In this document: in pieces, positions 35,880 to 48,245 of the stretch
How the letters are laid out: the number at the start of each line of letters is the position of its first letter
How positions within the stretch are numbered: the first letter of the stretch is position 1
From: Pyrrhosoma nymphula
Lineage: Eukaryota; Arthropoda; Insecta; Odonata; Coenagrionidae
Direction: 5' to 3'
DNA length: 64,000 bases
Assembly (NCBI GenBank): GCA_963573305.1
Contig: OY754333.1
Coordinates: 15,336,599 to 15,400,598 of the forward strand
The notes under the pieces: model-generated
Told to the model about the DNA's origin: nothing
The model's input: only the letters and a program-made list of their open reading frames with translations
The model's database searches: none
Position numbers and translations under genes: made by a program

Positions 35880-38800
35880 AGGAAATCCTGAATCCAAACC
35901 TCATTCCCTCACCTGTGCTTCTGTCCCTTTCCTCGACCCCTTTCCATTTCTTCTTTAATTAACCGTCAGGTATGACCTCTTCGGGAGCGCAATCCTTCCC
36001 CATTGGCCAATTCTCATTATCGTCTGCTCTCTTGTCTCCATGCCTGCCCTCCCTGGCTTACTTCCTCTCCTCCCACCTTCCTCCATTGTTTATAGATCAT
36101 TTCACCTTTCGAAACTCTTTCGCTTCCGGACTTAAATCCATAACTTTGCCCTCGTGTGGGGACGTCTTGATCTTTTTGATTTGTCCGCTGTGAAATTTTT
36201 CGGTTCATTTTCGATCCGTAATGCTCTTGAGATTTTAATCGTACTAGACGGGGGGTAGTGGTGATGAGGTGCACCTAATGCATGCAACTTGTAGTGTATC
36301 GTTCTTCAATGTTTATCCGAATTCTTTCTTTCCCTCTATCAAATATTTCGTAACTTAAGCTTTGAAGAAATCTCTTCGGATATCTGTAGTAGTTAAACAT
36401 CGTAACGTTTACTGTAGGTTTACAAACCTTTCCCTTGCTCTGTTTTAACAGCATATAACCGTGCATTGGTAACACCTTGGCATACCTCTTTTCTATTTTT
36501 GACATTTAGAAACTTTTTTATGAATGCGTACTTGTTTTTTGCTTTTCATGATCCTCATCTTGAGTCCATTCGGCTGCATTTATTCAATAAAACTATATTC
36601 CTCTAAGGGTTATAATTCGTTAGCAATCACAATGCATTTTCGTATTTACTATGTTTATTCCCTGTTTGCCATCTGTAATTGCTCCCGATGGCAAGTCACT
36701 TGTTGATTTCTGCTCAAGATGGAAGGAAATGGTAATTCCCAACGATTCTGCAATTTGCCGTTTAACCTAGGTTATGGTTAGTAGGTACTCGAAAGGCTTT
36801 TATGATGCCTTTTTATCTACAATTATTCCTTGCCATATTTCTGGATTCTTCAGTTCGACATTCTTAGTAGGTGTGATGATTTTTGTCCTTACCGAGTAAC
36901 AAGGTAATATTTATAAATTGTAGTGACGATCGAACAATGAACCTTAGATTGGTCATTGGACAGCCTTTTCTGCTAACCTGTCTTACTAATTCATATGACA
37001 CTTTGCGAAGGATTCAAGGTATCTATATGTTTCGTCCTTTTCAATTAAAGTGTTTCATGCTCATAATTTTATTCTCATTTCCTTTATTTGGGACCTGGGT
37101 GTGACTTCTCTCTTCTCTGTTGCATAATTGTTTTCAGTAATCCGTCTTGTGATGTAATTTAGTTACCTTTTAACTGTTTCTTTAGTATTTGCTATCTAGG
37201 TGCCAAACTTTTCCTAAAATATGATCTTCAGGTTTGAAGACCAACATAGGTTTTTTCCGTTTTATTAGGTATTTGTTTGTCTGTGAATTAAAGTAAATAA
37301 TTGAGAAAATTGAGTGACTCCCACATTGTGTACGCACTTTATGTAGGGTTAGAATTAATCGCTTTGATAGATTGTGTATTCGAACATCTAATCGGTCTGC
37401 ACTAATTGAAATTGATTTCAGTCTGGTTAATAGCGGTGTTATGTATAGGATGTGTCCATACATTTACATGAGAGGAGTTAAAATCATTTTTTAATGGAAA
37501 TAAGTTTTCTTATTCAAATCACTTCCAGGAACCCTCAGCATGTTATGCTTGACTCCAAAATGTTATCACAGACTTTTCCAAGAAATGAGGCCTTGCTGAA
37601 TATTGGTGGATTGATGAAGATTTATAGTTGGAGCATGTGGTACCTCGTTCTTCTACGGTATTTCACTCTTTTGGAGAGATGCTTGTACCAATCTCTGGCT
37701 AGAATCCGCTTACTGACGTAGCATTACCAAGAAAATTCATTATTTTTATCACGAACTCCTGAAACTCGCGTATGTTCCGCATTACCTTATATGCACATAT
37801 TTATTATTGTTTGATCAAATATTAGCTCCTGCACCTGTAAACTCGTTCGAGTAAACCAATTAAGGTAATTACCGTCAGCATATATGATATTTGGCGTCTG
37901 TCATGATAAATGGTGTTTGAGGTTTTATTTTCTTTTTTGAGTTCCTGACAAGTCTAGCTCAGGCATTTTACGAAATGTGAAATGCGGAAAAATTCTGAGA
38001 ATGGGTTAAATTCATTACCCTGTAAATCGTATAAAAAACTATTTGTCATTAGCAACTGCAAGGTGTTTTCAGGTTGTCAACTTTTTATAAATGAAATGCA
38101 TCATCAATACGTATCCATACAAGATAAAAATTTTACAATGATATGGTGATACACTTGTTACTTCTACAAATCGGTCCATGCCCTGGTAACCCAAATTACC
38201 AATGCGATTTGTTAGGCTTACTTTTAGAGGCATTCCACCTCTTCGTTGGTGGGAAGCTTAAAACTGAAGAGTCCTTCAGCTGTCGCTATAAATACGGTCA
38301 ATCAGCCAAATATTTGCTACGATTTCTATTAGTGAATTATCATAACTTTGACGCGTAATGAGGCATCATTGCCTCTACTATTATTGCTCCAGGTTACATA
38401 TCAACTAAATCTATATAAATATTCCAAAGCTTAATATTACTCATACCGTTCCTTTTGACCTCCTTTTCCTTTGGCCCAAGCACCAATTTAATGCCCCACA
38501 CCAAATACTTGATGCAGTCTTTAGTCGTCCGTACTGGCAGTCACTCTCTAATTCTAGGTTTCTTAGTATTTGGTATGCTCTTATAGCTTTTACTTCACCA
38601 TCCTCATCAATGTAGTCAATTCAACCACCTTATTAAAATGCGCTTTAGCGGCTGCTTCTCTTATATCTTACCCACAATGCTTAGTAATTTCCTTTCACCT
38701 TTTATTCCTTGAATTTCTCTACGTTGTTAATAACATAATATTTGTAAAAATATAATAAATAGTTAATAATAATAATATTTATGTTAAAAAAAAAGATAAT

Positions 38801-40664
38801 GTTAAGCTTGTTTTCATCCTTTTATCAACGAATGTATATTATTCTTCCGGGATTACGCTTCGAGGGGATGATCCCAGGATTATCAGCTGCGTCATTTAAT
38901 TTATAAAACACATGTCTTTTTAATTAAACATTGTTCTTTTTACGTGTAATTTAATATCACTTCTAAAACTCAGATAAAGTAGATATTGAATCTGCTAGTA
39001 AAGGGTTTAGCCATTCTCTGAAGTGTTTCAGTTCTGTATGAGTGCAAAACCACCAAGCTGTTGACGTACCCTATAGTATTAAAACTATTTCTTATTCTTC
39101 ATTTTCTGCTCTAAAGTTTACGATCTGCTTTTGACTTTGGTTCTCTTCCTGTCACACTCTGCTCTCGGCTCTTTTCATTTCCGAGTCCATTCCATGTCTC
39201 TCAAAACTCCTTTTTAGCTCTCCATTTTCGACTCACCCAGCATGTCCTGCTACCTCCCCGCGGATACACTCTCCCGATACTTACATTCCATCCAGCATAC
39301 ACACCCTATCCCCAGTCTCCCTCAGCCTCAATAGGATTTGCGATCCAGGAAAATTTACGACGGGGGAAGGGTGATAGGAGGAAGAGGGGCGTCGTGCGCC
39401 GTGCCGAAGGGGTTTTGGAGGTGGGGAAAATACTCGAAGGAGAGGCCGCAGTATGAGTGAAATAGAAAAAAATGGGTGGTGGAAGGGGTTGAAAAGCTAT
39501 GCGGAACAACTTTCATATCCCGCCAAGAGGCGCTAGCGCCGTCGAGCAATGTCTCATCCGCTGTCCCATTTACCATTCCGACGAAATATCTCCATGGCTG
39601 GCTGGCTCTCCCAGTTTCTCCATGCTTTGCCTGCGAACCCACCGCCTCTCTGCGTATCTGCCTTGCTCCTTCGTGTCTTCATCCAAGCCACAAAAGCGCA
39701 CTCGAAATAATTCGATCTCTCACTCGGTCTCCAGCCCGCGTTCGGAATGTCACGGAAAAAAACTCCTGAATGCGAGAACCGGGAATCACTTCAGAGAAAT
39801 TTAGCGTTCTTCATTCGTGTGCATCACCCTCAGTCGTTCACCACTTGGTGCTTCGTAGTGCTTCAAACATGAACAGAGCCAAAATGCTGTGTTTGAGGAT
39901 TCAGAAATTAGGATTTTCCCGAGTTTTGAAATGAAGAATTTGTAGACTAATGTGCATAATAGTGATGGACTTCAACTAGATCTCCATTCCTATAAGGTTA
40001 CCAGATTTAAATTTAATATGAACTGCTTTTTTCTGGAAAGCGCTCTCTAAAAGAGCATTGACGATTATTTTTGGTGTTGCTGAGTCATAATTGATCTAAT
40101 AGCCTCTGATGTCATTTTTATTGCTAAGCTTGCATATTTCTGCAAATGCAAAGTTTCTACCAAATACTAGCCATATTATTTTAAAAGTTTCAGCAGTATG
40201 AGGAATTTTCAAACAATTACGTCCAAATATTTAGAACCTAAGTGGCGCGAAGGCATTTCCTTTTAATTGGTGGATCGGTGTGTTTAGCTAATTTGTATTT
40301 AGAGCCCCTTACTAATTTCTATCCTTCTTCTAAGTGTGTGAGTTGGTGGTGATGCGAATTCAGACATTATATTTGCCATTGCTTGATTGTCATTGGTTTT
40401 TATATGTTTTTTCATCTTTTGCGACGCACGGCAGTGAATTTTCAGGAAACAGGGAAGGGAAATCGGTAAATTTAATGGGGAGTCGTTTCTCATGTATACA
40501 AAACAGAGCAACGTTTGCCGAATTCTGCGAAGTGATACTTGCTGATTCGAGTTAAATGTGTAGATTTACCTCATTAATTATAATTATGTTCAAAGTAGCA
40601 ATTTACGCTTTTCTTCACTTATTTCATTATTCAAGTAAACAATAGGAACATTTTACTTACGTTT
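35880..40664. other. Non-coding stretch, no gene recognised
   Basis: C+T-rich patches lie at about 35880-36080 and 39120-39320. Frames reach 101 codons (39355-39804, both strands) in a GC-richer patch, but none resembles a known protein. The rest is AT-rich without noticeable repeats. Confidence 0.5.
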
Positions 40665-40668
40665 TTAA

Positions 40669-42811
40669 CCTTCCAGCGGGTGCGTATGTGTACTGAGTTC
40701 ACGGCGGTCAGTTTTCAGCATTTTAAGCCATTTTACCGTAATGGGACCAACTTAGGACCCTTTGCTATTCCTCATTTGTACAAATAGTCTTCGTAGTGTG
40801 CAGAAGTTAATTTTCTTAGAAGCAGTTTTTGGGGAAAAATAAAGCGAAACGCGTCGTGAAGTCCGTACGATGTGCGCTGCGAGGCCCGTTGAATCAGTGA
40901 ACATTCGAGGTCTGTTCATATATTTTTTGTTATTCTATAAGATATTGACTTTTTTATAGCTAACAATAGTTGACGACAAATATTGCAAGTTACTGATTAT
41001 CCATATATATTTTTATATGGCAGTAATTTTCGGTTGAATCAAAATATTGCGTATGTTGTAGAGACCTGCTGCGATCGTGAAAACAATATTTTCGTAAGTT
41101 AATTTAGCTGTATTACTTACATTTGTATCAGAGAATGAGTCACTTTTTTGCATAAAAATGATGTAATTATGCAGCAATACAATTTACATTAGTGAAACTA
41201 ATTTTGAAATGATTAGTCTTCCAAATTGAGGCTGAGGAACTATCAACTCGAGACTTTTGTTGGGCTCCGATGAAAAGGAAAAGGAAGACGATGCCATCGA
41301 CAATGATGGTTCTGATTGCGAAGCAGATGAAGTACATAAGGATGATGTGTACACTGTACAGCAATTTGGAAGAAGGACCCTCCGAAGATAAAGAATAAAT
41401 ACATTTCTGGTTAGCATAAAACATATAGCCGCATCATACCAATATTCTAGAACTACGTCATTCAGATTGTAGTGGACTCGTAGAACCTAGAATTGCTGTG
41501 AGATATAGAATATTCCTGTTGTAATGTATCCAATTTAGAAGATTCTACAATGAAGTAGGCTCGAAGAAATGTAGACAAACTCGTGGAAATACGGTCGATT
41601 TTAGATTGATTTTTGATTGACTGCATAAAAGATTACAAAACGAGAAACATTGCTATCGAGGAAATGTTACATCCGTTCAGAAGCTATGTAGCTGCTTTTT
41701 GCAGTACATTCCTAGCAATCCAGCAAGGTATGGGCTGAGGGTGTGGCACAATGTGACGCAAAATAGTTTTACTCTGGCAATAAAAAACCCAAATGCGGGC
41801 AGCATGTAGATGGAAAATATAAAGTATGAAATTCACCGTCAGTTAAAGTCAAAAGTCTCGTGCAGCCATTAGACAAAGAAAATAGATTTATTCCCACTTA
41901 CAATTGATAAAATACACATAAGCTCAATATTTTCTCATGATAAAAGTTACATTGATCGGGAGGTGCCGAAAAACAAGCAAGAAATTCCGCACGAATTTCT
42001 GCCGAACGAAGCGAAGTAAGCACATATTTCATTGCTTGGATTATAAAGAAACGTGACCAACGTGTTATGCGTACCAAAACTCAAAGCCGTCATTTGAATG
42101 CCTACAACGCATGACTCACATGACATCAGTGCAGCTACCAACATACCAAAAATTATAGTGCATTACCCTGAAAATAAAGGTGTACATAAACACAGTTGAT
42201 AACATGTGCGTAGCCCGTGGCCCACTTCTTGCATGATATTTTGTTTTCTTGAATATAGCTGGCATAAACTCAGATTCTGTCTAATCAATAAACATGGTAT
42301 GTTAAAGAACAGCATCGAAGGATAATATTCAGCCACCATCTAGCCGTGGGACTCAAAAAGGGGCATTTAGTGTCAAAATCGACGGTCTTGACTCCGCCGT
42401 CAATTGAAACCATACCTGAAGCGTAAAAGTAAAAACCTCAAGTAAAAACTACTTCTCCCGTGAATTTTGCGAAAAGAGGGAGATATAAGCTTTGCGTAAA
42501 TTAAACTTATAATGTTATATTGCATGTGGTAAATACATTATCAAAAAACGTTAACGAGTCTTGGTCACTTGCCTTTTATGCCTACAAGACGCCGAGGAAC
42601 AAGTTTCTTCGGCAAGCTAGACAGCTAGTAAAATATGTAATATTTAAAAATAAGCACGTGAAAGGTGAACAGCTACGTGAATAAATAATACAGCTAACCA
42701 ATGAAAAATTAACTATTGTATAGCAAAACGCCTATTTTATTCGTTATTATCGTCTTCGTGTACTGCGTATACAACGCTCGTGTGACGGAAACATGCGCGC
42801 CTGCCGGAAGG
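40669..42811 (+). mobile_element. piggyBac-C: decayed piggyBac-type transposon
   Basis: Left end CCTTCCAGCGGGTGCGTATG and right end, read inverted, CCTTCCGGCAGGCGCGCATG match at 16 of the first 20 bases. TTAA lies directly outside at 40665-40668 and 42812-42815. The 2,143-bp element contains a heavily broken plus-strand transposase. Imperfect palindromes GTGTACTGAGTTCAC (40688-40702) and GTGTACTGCGTATAC (42758-42772) lie 19 and 39 bp inside the two ends. In their unequal spacing they resemble the internal repeats of the Trichoplusia piggyBac. Confidence 0.83.
41260..42520 (+). pseudogene. piggyBac-C transposase (PGBD4-like), heavily broken
   Basis: Short plus-strand pieces in order match a PGBD4-type transposase. 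They are an acidic N-terminus (DEKEKEDDAIDNDGSDCEAD, about 41268-41327) and ARRNVDKLVEIR with IEEMLHPFRSY at about 41553-41690. VPKNKQEIPHEFLPNEAK follows at about 41963-42015, then NVTNVLCVPKLKAVI at about 42050-42095 and DNMCVARGPLLA at 42200-42233. The last pieces are FVFLNIAGINSDSV and a C-terminal KRGRYKLC (about 42470-42495). Stops and frameshifts occur every few dozen codons. The HPFR block corresponds to the first catalytic region; the second Asp block was not found. This is the oldest-looking of the three piggyBac copies. Confidence 0.7.
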
Positions 42812-42815
42812 TTAA

Positions 42816-43472
42816 ATAACTCTTTCCACAATTTCATTACGGGCTTCTAGGGTTGAAGCATTAGCAAGGAACACATTCAACCTTACTATCTAAATACAAA
42901 TCCAGTATACTTTGAGGTATAGTTTAACATAATTGAGGGTGTAAAAAAATTTTTATAGGTGTTCAATCTTAAAGAATAAGTCAGATAAATTGCTTAAATT
43001 TCTAAAACAATTTCATTCCATGTAGAAACATTTCATTTTTCATATTTTTCAGTAAGGTTTTGGCGTTATGAGACACGTCAAGTGGTTTTTTCTGCTTCTA
43101 TAACATTTTGGTGTAAGTTGAAGGCATAAATAAGACGTTTGTCTCCAGTCAATATCGTTGAAGCTCCTTTACCTTTGTTTTTCGACATGGAGTACAATTA
43201 GTATTCTATTGAAAGATATCAAATGTAATTTCTAAAATGTATTACTCTTGTCACATAACCTGGAGTTTTGGAGTTGCTTCATTTGTTGTTGTTTGGAGTT
43301 GCTCCATAAATATTTGCTCTCGCTTTCGAAAGAAAGCATTTCCAGAGTTTGGAAAGATTAAATTAATCTATTTAGTGCATTCTGAAATATCTTTTTCTCT
43401 CGGGATAACGATCTTATTAAAGACTGGGGTATTATTGGGGTACCATCACTGTGAGCAGAGTCGTTCCGGAGC
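42816..43472. other. AT-rich stretch, no gene seen
   Basis: No coding similarity or repeat structure noticed. Confidence 0.55.
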
Positions 43473-43628
43473 GCTACTGCAGCGTCTTTGGACTACACCT
43501 TAGGAGGTGTTGTGCTTCAGTTCAAAGGCGCTGCAGATCGCCCTCACGAAGCTATTGCAGCGTCTTTGGACTACACCATAGGAGGTGTTGTGCTTCAGTT
43601 CAAAGGCGCTGCAGATCGCCCTCACGAA
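43473..43628. repeat. 78-bp tandem duplication (two copies)
   Basis: Copy 1 is 43473-43550 and copy 2 43551-43628, differing at only about three positions. Because 78 is a multiple of three, the repeat is open in more than one frame. One frame gives two 26-residue repeats containing SLDYT(L/I)GGVVLQFKG and AADRPHE. No protein family was recognised. The flanking DNA is also rich in AGCGCT words. Confidence 0.85.
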
Positions 43629-44869
43629 GAGAGCGATTCAAAGCGCCATCGAAGTATTTTTGGGTTTCCTTAGAGGGCGTTGCCGCAATGTTCGAAGGCG
43701 TTGTTACACGCTCTCTAAGAGGGGCACTTCAAAGCGCTACAGCGCAGAGATAGGCGCTATAACCCCTACATTTCTTGTTTTACACATCTGGTGGGATAAT
43801 AAGGAAATATATGTCTAAATTCAACAAATTTGTCGATCCAAGAGGTTTCTTTGCAACCAGATGAGACGCGTTTTGGTACTGTTTTTATTCAAATAATCAG
43901 AAGACTTTCTCCATAAATAATACAAGCGGTAACCTAAGAGGTATTTTACTCACAAACATGCCTGTAGTTGTGCCCATTAAAATACACTGCTTTCATATTA
44001 CTTCAGGCTGCATACTTTCTAAGCCCTCGATATTTTCTACTTTATGAATGTGTTGAATGATAACATATTCAGTTGAAAGAACGGCATTATCTGAGAGCAC
44101 AATATTTTCAACCAGAAATTGTACACTATAGGCTACAGACAAACAAATAACTAATACCAGCACTATTATACCACAATCAGAGTATACAATTGAATCGTTA
44201 TTACTCTTGCCTGGAGAATACTGAGAAGTTGTTATTTTTATTCCCATGAATAGCATGCGGTGATAAAAAAGACACCTTGATGGTTAAAGGCCATTTTTCT
44301 CAAGGAACTGACTCTCATTCGGACTTAGTTCACAAATCTAACTTGCACCTAGCAAAAGACAGTTATCAGAGCGCTTAAATGTAATAAGTCTTTGGTCCAA
44401 AACATCTTGGAATTGGAAAGGAAATTGGAAAAATCTTCTTTATTCTCAGTAATATTGCATTTATATTCATACTAGGTGAAAATATAGGTTTCAATCATTC
44501 GATGCCAAATAACTGTTATCGCTATGTGATGGTTTTTCCTCAAATTATCACGTAATAATCATTTAATAATTAGTTCTCTAAGTCATATTAATGCGCGAAA
44601 GTGGCCGTATATTAAAGACTTTCTAGACGCTGAGATTTCGATGTCGGGTGTGTGAGTATGCGCGTAGAGCCGTACAATATAGTTATGTCGAAACTAGGTA
44701 AGACATTTAAATAAACTATAGTATAATATCGCGTAATAGTACATTCATAATAATTAACTGTAAATTATCATTTTTTTATTTTGTGAGAGCAGGGAACCGT
44801 ACAAGGTGTTGCGGCAGCGATGTAAGCATTCGTTCAAGGTCAGCGCGGCGATACGCAACGCTGGGGACG

Positions 44870-44940
44870 AGTGCTTTTCAGCACTGTCTGAAGTGCTTTT
44901 CAGCACTCTCAGAGCGCCTTACAACGCCTCGTAAGGCGCT
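44870..44940. repeat. Cluster of three perfect hairpins
   Basis: AGTGCT-TTTC-AGCACT occurs twice (44870-44885 and 44892-44907). AGCGCCTTAC-(8 nt)-GTAAGGCGCT follows (44913-44922 with 44931-44940). The next 120 bp are crowded with AAGCG/CGCTT words in both orientations. Function unknown; it may be the structured end of an unidentified mobile element whose other edge is the tandem-repeat block at 43473. Confidence 0.8.
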
Positions 44941-45359
44941 TCCTAAAATACGTTTAAGCGTTCACAACTTCACCATCGAAGCGCCTTCACAAGCGTTACG
45001 AGGGAGTTTGCAAGACGCTCCGAAACGCTTTACGACGGTGCTCTGAAGGCGTACCAAAGGAGTGGAAAAAAACGCCAGGGCTATTGACATCTGATCCATA
45101 CATTTCCATTTTATTAGGGGTAAGAAAAAAAGTAATCAGCCTACCAGGTGAAATTCAAAATCGTCTCGTCATAAATGATTTGCATAGTGACAATGTGTCT
45201 GACTTCGGGCGATGATTTTTTATGAAAAAATAAAAGTGATAACTTTAAAATCTAAGCATTTTTCTCTTTTTTACCCTTACTTTCAGTAACTGTCAATTAA
45301 ATGCAACTCATTAAGTACTAGGAAGCCAAAATTATAGTAAATTTATGGTGCTTTCCGAT

Positions 45360-45412
45360 ATGGGTAGCTGGCCGGCTATGCTGATGGTCGAGGGTTCGAA
45401 TCCCGTCAATTA
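45360..45412 (+). other. tRNA-like/SINE fragment
   Basis: GGGTAGCTGGCCGGCTATGC followed 12 bases later by GAGGGTTCGAATCCCGTC resembles the A- and B-boxes of a tRNA-derived polymerase III promoter. There is no acceptor-stem pairing and no full cloverleaf, so it is not a working tRNA gene. Confidence 0.35.
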
Positions 45413-46164
45413 TATGTCCTTAACAGTATTCTGGTTTATTTTAACTTAATTGATTAATCTGTTTTGTAAAATTATAGTGTTATAGGTTCCAAATATATGG
45501 CTATATTTCTTCCAATCCCGATAACTTCTACCGACAAATTTTCAAAAATTGTTTAAATAATAATAGATCTATTAAATATTAAAATGCTGAGATACTACAA
45601 AAATAACTTAAAAATCAGATTTAGCTGATCAAAAACATATGGACACAACCGCTGTAGTTTCTAAATAGGGTGAAATAACAACGGCATTAATTTTGGTCAG
45701 CTTTTTTCGATTTGGTACCACTGTGTACCGTCCACATTTCAGGGGAAAAAATAAGCTGGATTAGGCCTTCGATTAGGTCATCGTACTTACTTGTGTCTAA
45801 GAAACAGCTGGACCTTTGGTGGTTCAATTACACACCTGAACCATTAGAATTGATATAAAACGATTGAGTAAGCATAGTTTACAATGGTGAGTGTGAAATT
45901 TAGATATGGAGTGTATTTTAATGCATAAAGTAACGATACCGTTCCCATAATTGTCACTGATATATTTAGGTATATTATCTAATCGTTAACTTAATAATTT
46001 ATGCACTCAGTAAAGTATATTTCATTATTTTTTCTTTTTTTTATACTTCGGAAGTTATTCTTTTATGACGAAATTTAATGTATATAAATACGCACTTTGT
46101 GTTTCTCAAAACAAATATGTTTGTTTTATTGACTTTTGTTATTTTAACTAATTAACTCAACTCA

Positions 46165-46745
46165 CAGATACAGTGAGGTCAAGCGGCATGCGCGTCAACG
46201 TAGCGAGGGTCAAGAGGACATTTCGCTACATTTCTGGACGGTTGATTTTGGTATAACCTACAGTTCAAAATCTAACAAAGGCATTTTACAATGTTTTAGT
46301 AGTGCAAATGTCGGAGGCTGTGTCAAAACAGGCAGATCAACTACAGGCGTAGTTATTTCTCACGCTGGAGTGTCTATAAATTGGCTTAGCCAGAGACCAC
46401 CGATGGTTGCTAAATCAACTACGGAAGCTGAGATTGTGGCTGCAAGCAAAGCGAGAAAATAAGTGATTTGCCTGACACGGCTGTTCAAGCAAATTAGGCC
46501 ACTGAATTTTCTGCCAATTTTGCAAGTAGACAATTCAGTGGCAGTGGAATTAGCAGAGAATCCAGAGTTTCATAAAATGAAGAAACACATGGCCACTAAA
46601 CATTTTTTCGTTCGGGAGAAGATAGCAGTAGGCAAACTGGGCATCTAGCAAGTTTCAACCGAGAACCAAGTGGCGGACATAATGACGAAACCATTACCAA
46701 GGAATTGTTTGAAGATTTTGTGTGATAAGTTACGTCTATCAAAAA
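46165..46745 (+). pseudogene. Ty1/copia RNase H fragment
   Basis: Plus-strand pieces match the C-terminal end of copia polyproteins. ANVGGCVKTGRSTTGVVISH and INWLSQRPPMVAKSTTEAEI (about 46307-46440) are the RNase H fold with the GRSTTG and TEAE motifs. After a stop come VDNSVAVELAENPEFHKMKK, HMATKHFFVREK and, after another, NQVADIMTKPLPRN. No LTRs, integrase or protease were found, so this is a 580-bp orphan. Two in-frame stops (TAA near 46460, TAG near 46646) break it. Confidence 0.82.
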
Positions 46746-47230
46746 TATTGCACTTGCATTGGGTTCTTAAAAGGTCTCGATTTTGAAAGAAATTAAGTAA
46801 TTGGTTTTAAAGAGTATTTCATTTACATCAACAAGGGATAGTGTTGAAGCATTCAATTAATTATCAACATTTTTAATGTTATTAAAAAAAGAACAACAAT
46901 GGAGTCGTTATGGAGGGTAAGTTTGTTTATACAGCACTTGGAACTCTCACTTAAAACAGACACCAAAAAGATTTGTTAGTGATATAAATTAAATCTATTT
47001 TTATATTAATCTGTATCTGTGATTTGAGTGCATTAGTTGACATAATAAAACTCAATAGTTTTCTATAGTTAGCATAAACAACCATCGACCGTTCTGCGAA
47101 TACATGCTCTGCGTTATATTCGAAGAATGGATACATATTCACAATCGTGAATCTTTTCTTTCTCCCGGGAAAAATTAAAGATATAGCTTTATTAGACAGA
47201 TTAGGAAGTACTCATCCTCTTTCTTACTAG
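46746..47230. other. AT-rich stretch, no gene seen
   Basis: Nothing recognised here, except that its right end is a pyrimidine-rich run ending in AG just before the candidate exon. Confidence 0.5.
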
Positions 47231-47328
47231 CCTCTCGAGTCGTAAATACGGAGCCCACGTGGAGTGCCAGTACACCTACCTGTACAACACGCACGGATGG
47301 ATGGTTTATAAGTGGGAAGATGGGCCGG
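47231..47328 (+). other. Candidate host exon
   Basis: A pyrimidine-rich run ending in TTACTAG (47224-47230) looks like a 3' splice acceptor, and GGGTAGGG at 47327-47334 could be a donor (exon end 47328). One frame reads KYGAHVECQYTYLYNTHGWM and continues VYKWEDGPG. Almost every codon from 47253 to 47300 ends in G or C, while the surrounding DNA is AT-rich, as expected of a conserved host exon rather than chance. The frame stays open to a stop near 47419. The protein was not recognised, and a second frame is also open, so this is a candidate only. Confidence 0.33.
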
Positions 47329-47419
47329 GTAGGGTGCTCAAGGCGCAGTTTTTACGGGCGTCAGGCAAACGACTCCAAGGTCCTCAGTCTCCGAAACGAA
47401 AAGTAAAAAAAAACTTTAG

Positions 47420-48230
47420 ATAAAGATGGTTTGGAGACAAGAAAAAGGCGGCAAAAAAAGCGTTCGTGTCACCGCAAAAATAGGAAAGAGTGAGCGGCAA
47501 GGCACGAGAGTTTTATGCACGAGGAAAAGCAAAGGAGGCAATCCGGGTAAAGTTATGTACGTATCACACGGCATGGAAACCCACCCACCCCCCACTTCCT
47601 CCTTCCCGTTGTTCAGATATCGGGCCCCGCCGGAGACGGTGCCCTACCGCCCGCCCGCCTGCCAGCCAGCCAGCCCGCCACCGGCGACGTCGCTCATATT
47701 GCAAGGGAGGAATTTCGTGTCGCCCTTTCGCAATTGCTCGCTCGCTTGCGCGCACGCGTCTCAGCTAAACCCAACTCTACAGTTTCCGCCTTTTCTCGAA
47801 CGCCTATCCTCATGGGGAATTCATAGTCCATATTGTCGCATTGCCCCTTCTCTCCGTTCTTTTCATCCGACAGTCACGTAGGCCATGTTTTTCCCGACTT
47901 CTGCATTGCGTTCTTGCTCCTGGTGCCCCGTTGTTTCGGCCATCTGTTCTAGTAAAGGAACCGACAGCCTTGTCATCGCATCGTTTTCCATTACGTGGTA
48001 CTACAAACGATATTGTACGGTTGTTTCGAGTTGTTCTGGGGACAGTAATTGACTTTTTCGTGGGGAATTAGGAGTGCTTTTGCGGTGTAGGTAAGAATGA
48101 GCAATTGAGGAAACTACACATTAGAGTAAATTATTTTCCAACATGAATTTACGAAGTACAAATGAAGAAATATTCAAATATACCGCATTCATATAAAATA
48201 TTTGGAACGCCTTAGGAGCATTGAACAACA
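47420..48230. other. GC-rich island
   Basis: About 47570-47770 is very GC-rich and contains CCGCCCGCCCGCCTGCCAGC. Open frames up to 151 codons exist on both strands without family resemblance. It could be a promoter or 5' untranslated region; no TATA or start site can be supported. Confidence 0.35.
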
Positions 48231-48245
48231 TAATACCATGCTGAG

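Noticed and set aside
43473..43628. CRISPR-like array
   Set aside because: The two repeats are directly adjacent without spacers, and the DNA is eukaryotic.
45360..45412. Functional tRNA gene
   Set aside because: A B-box-like sequence is present but no cloverleaf or acceptor stem; kept only as a tRNA-like scrap.
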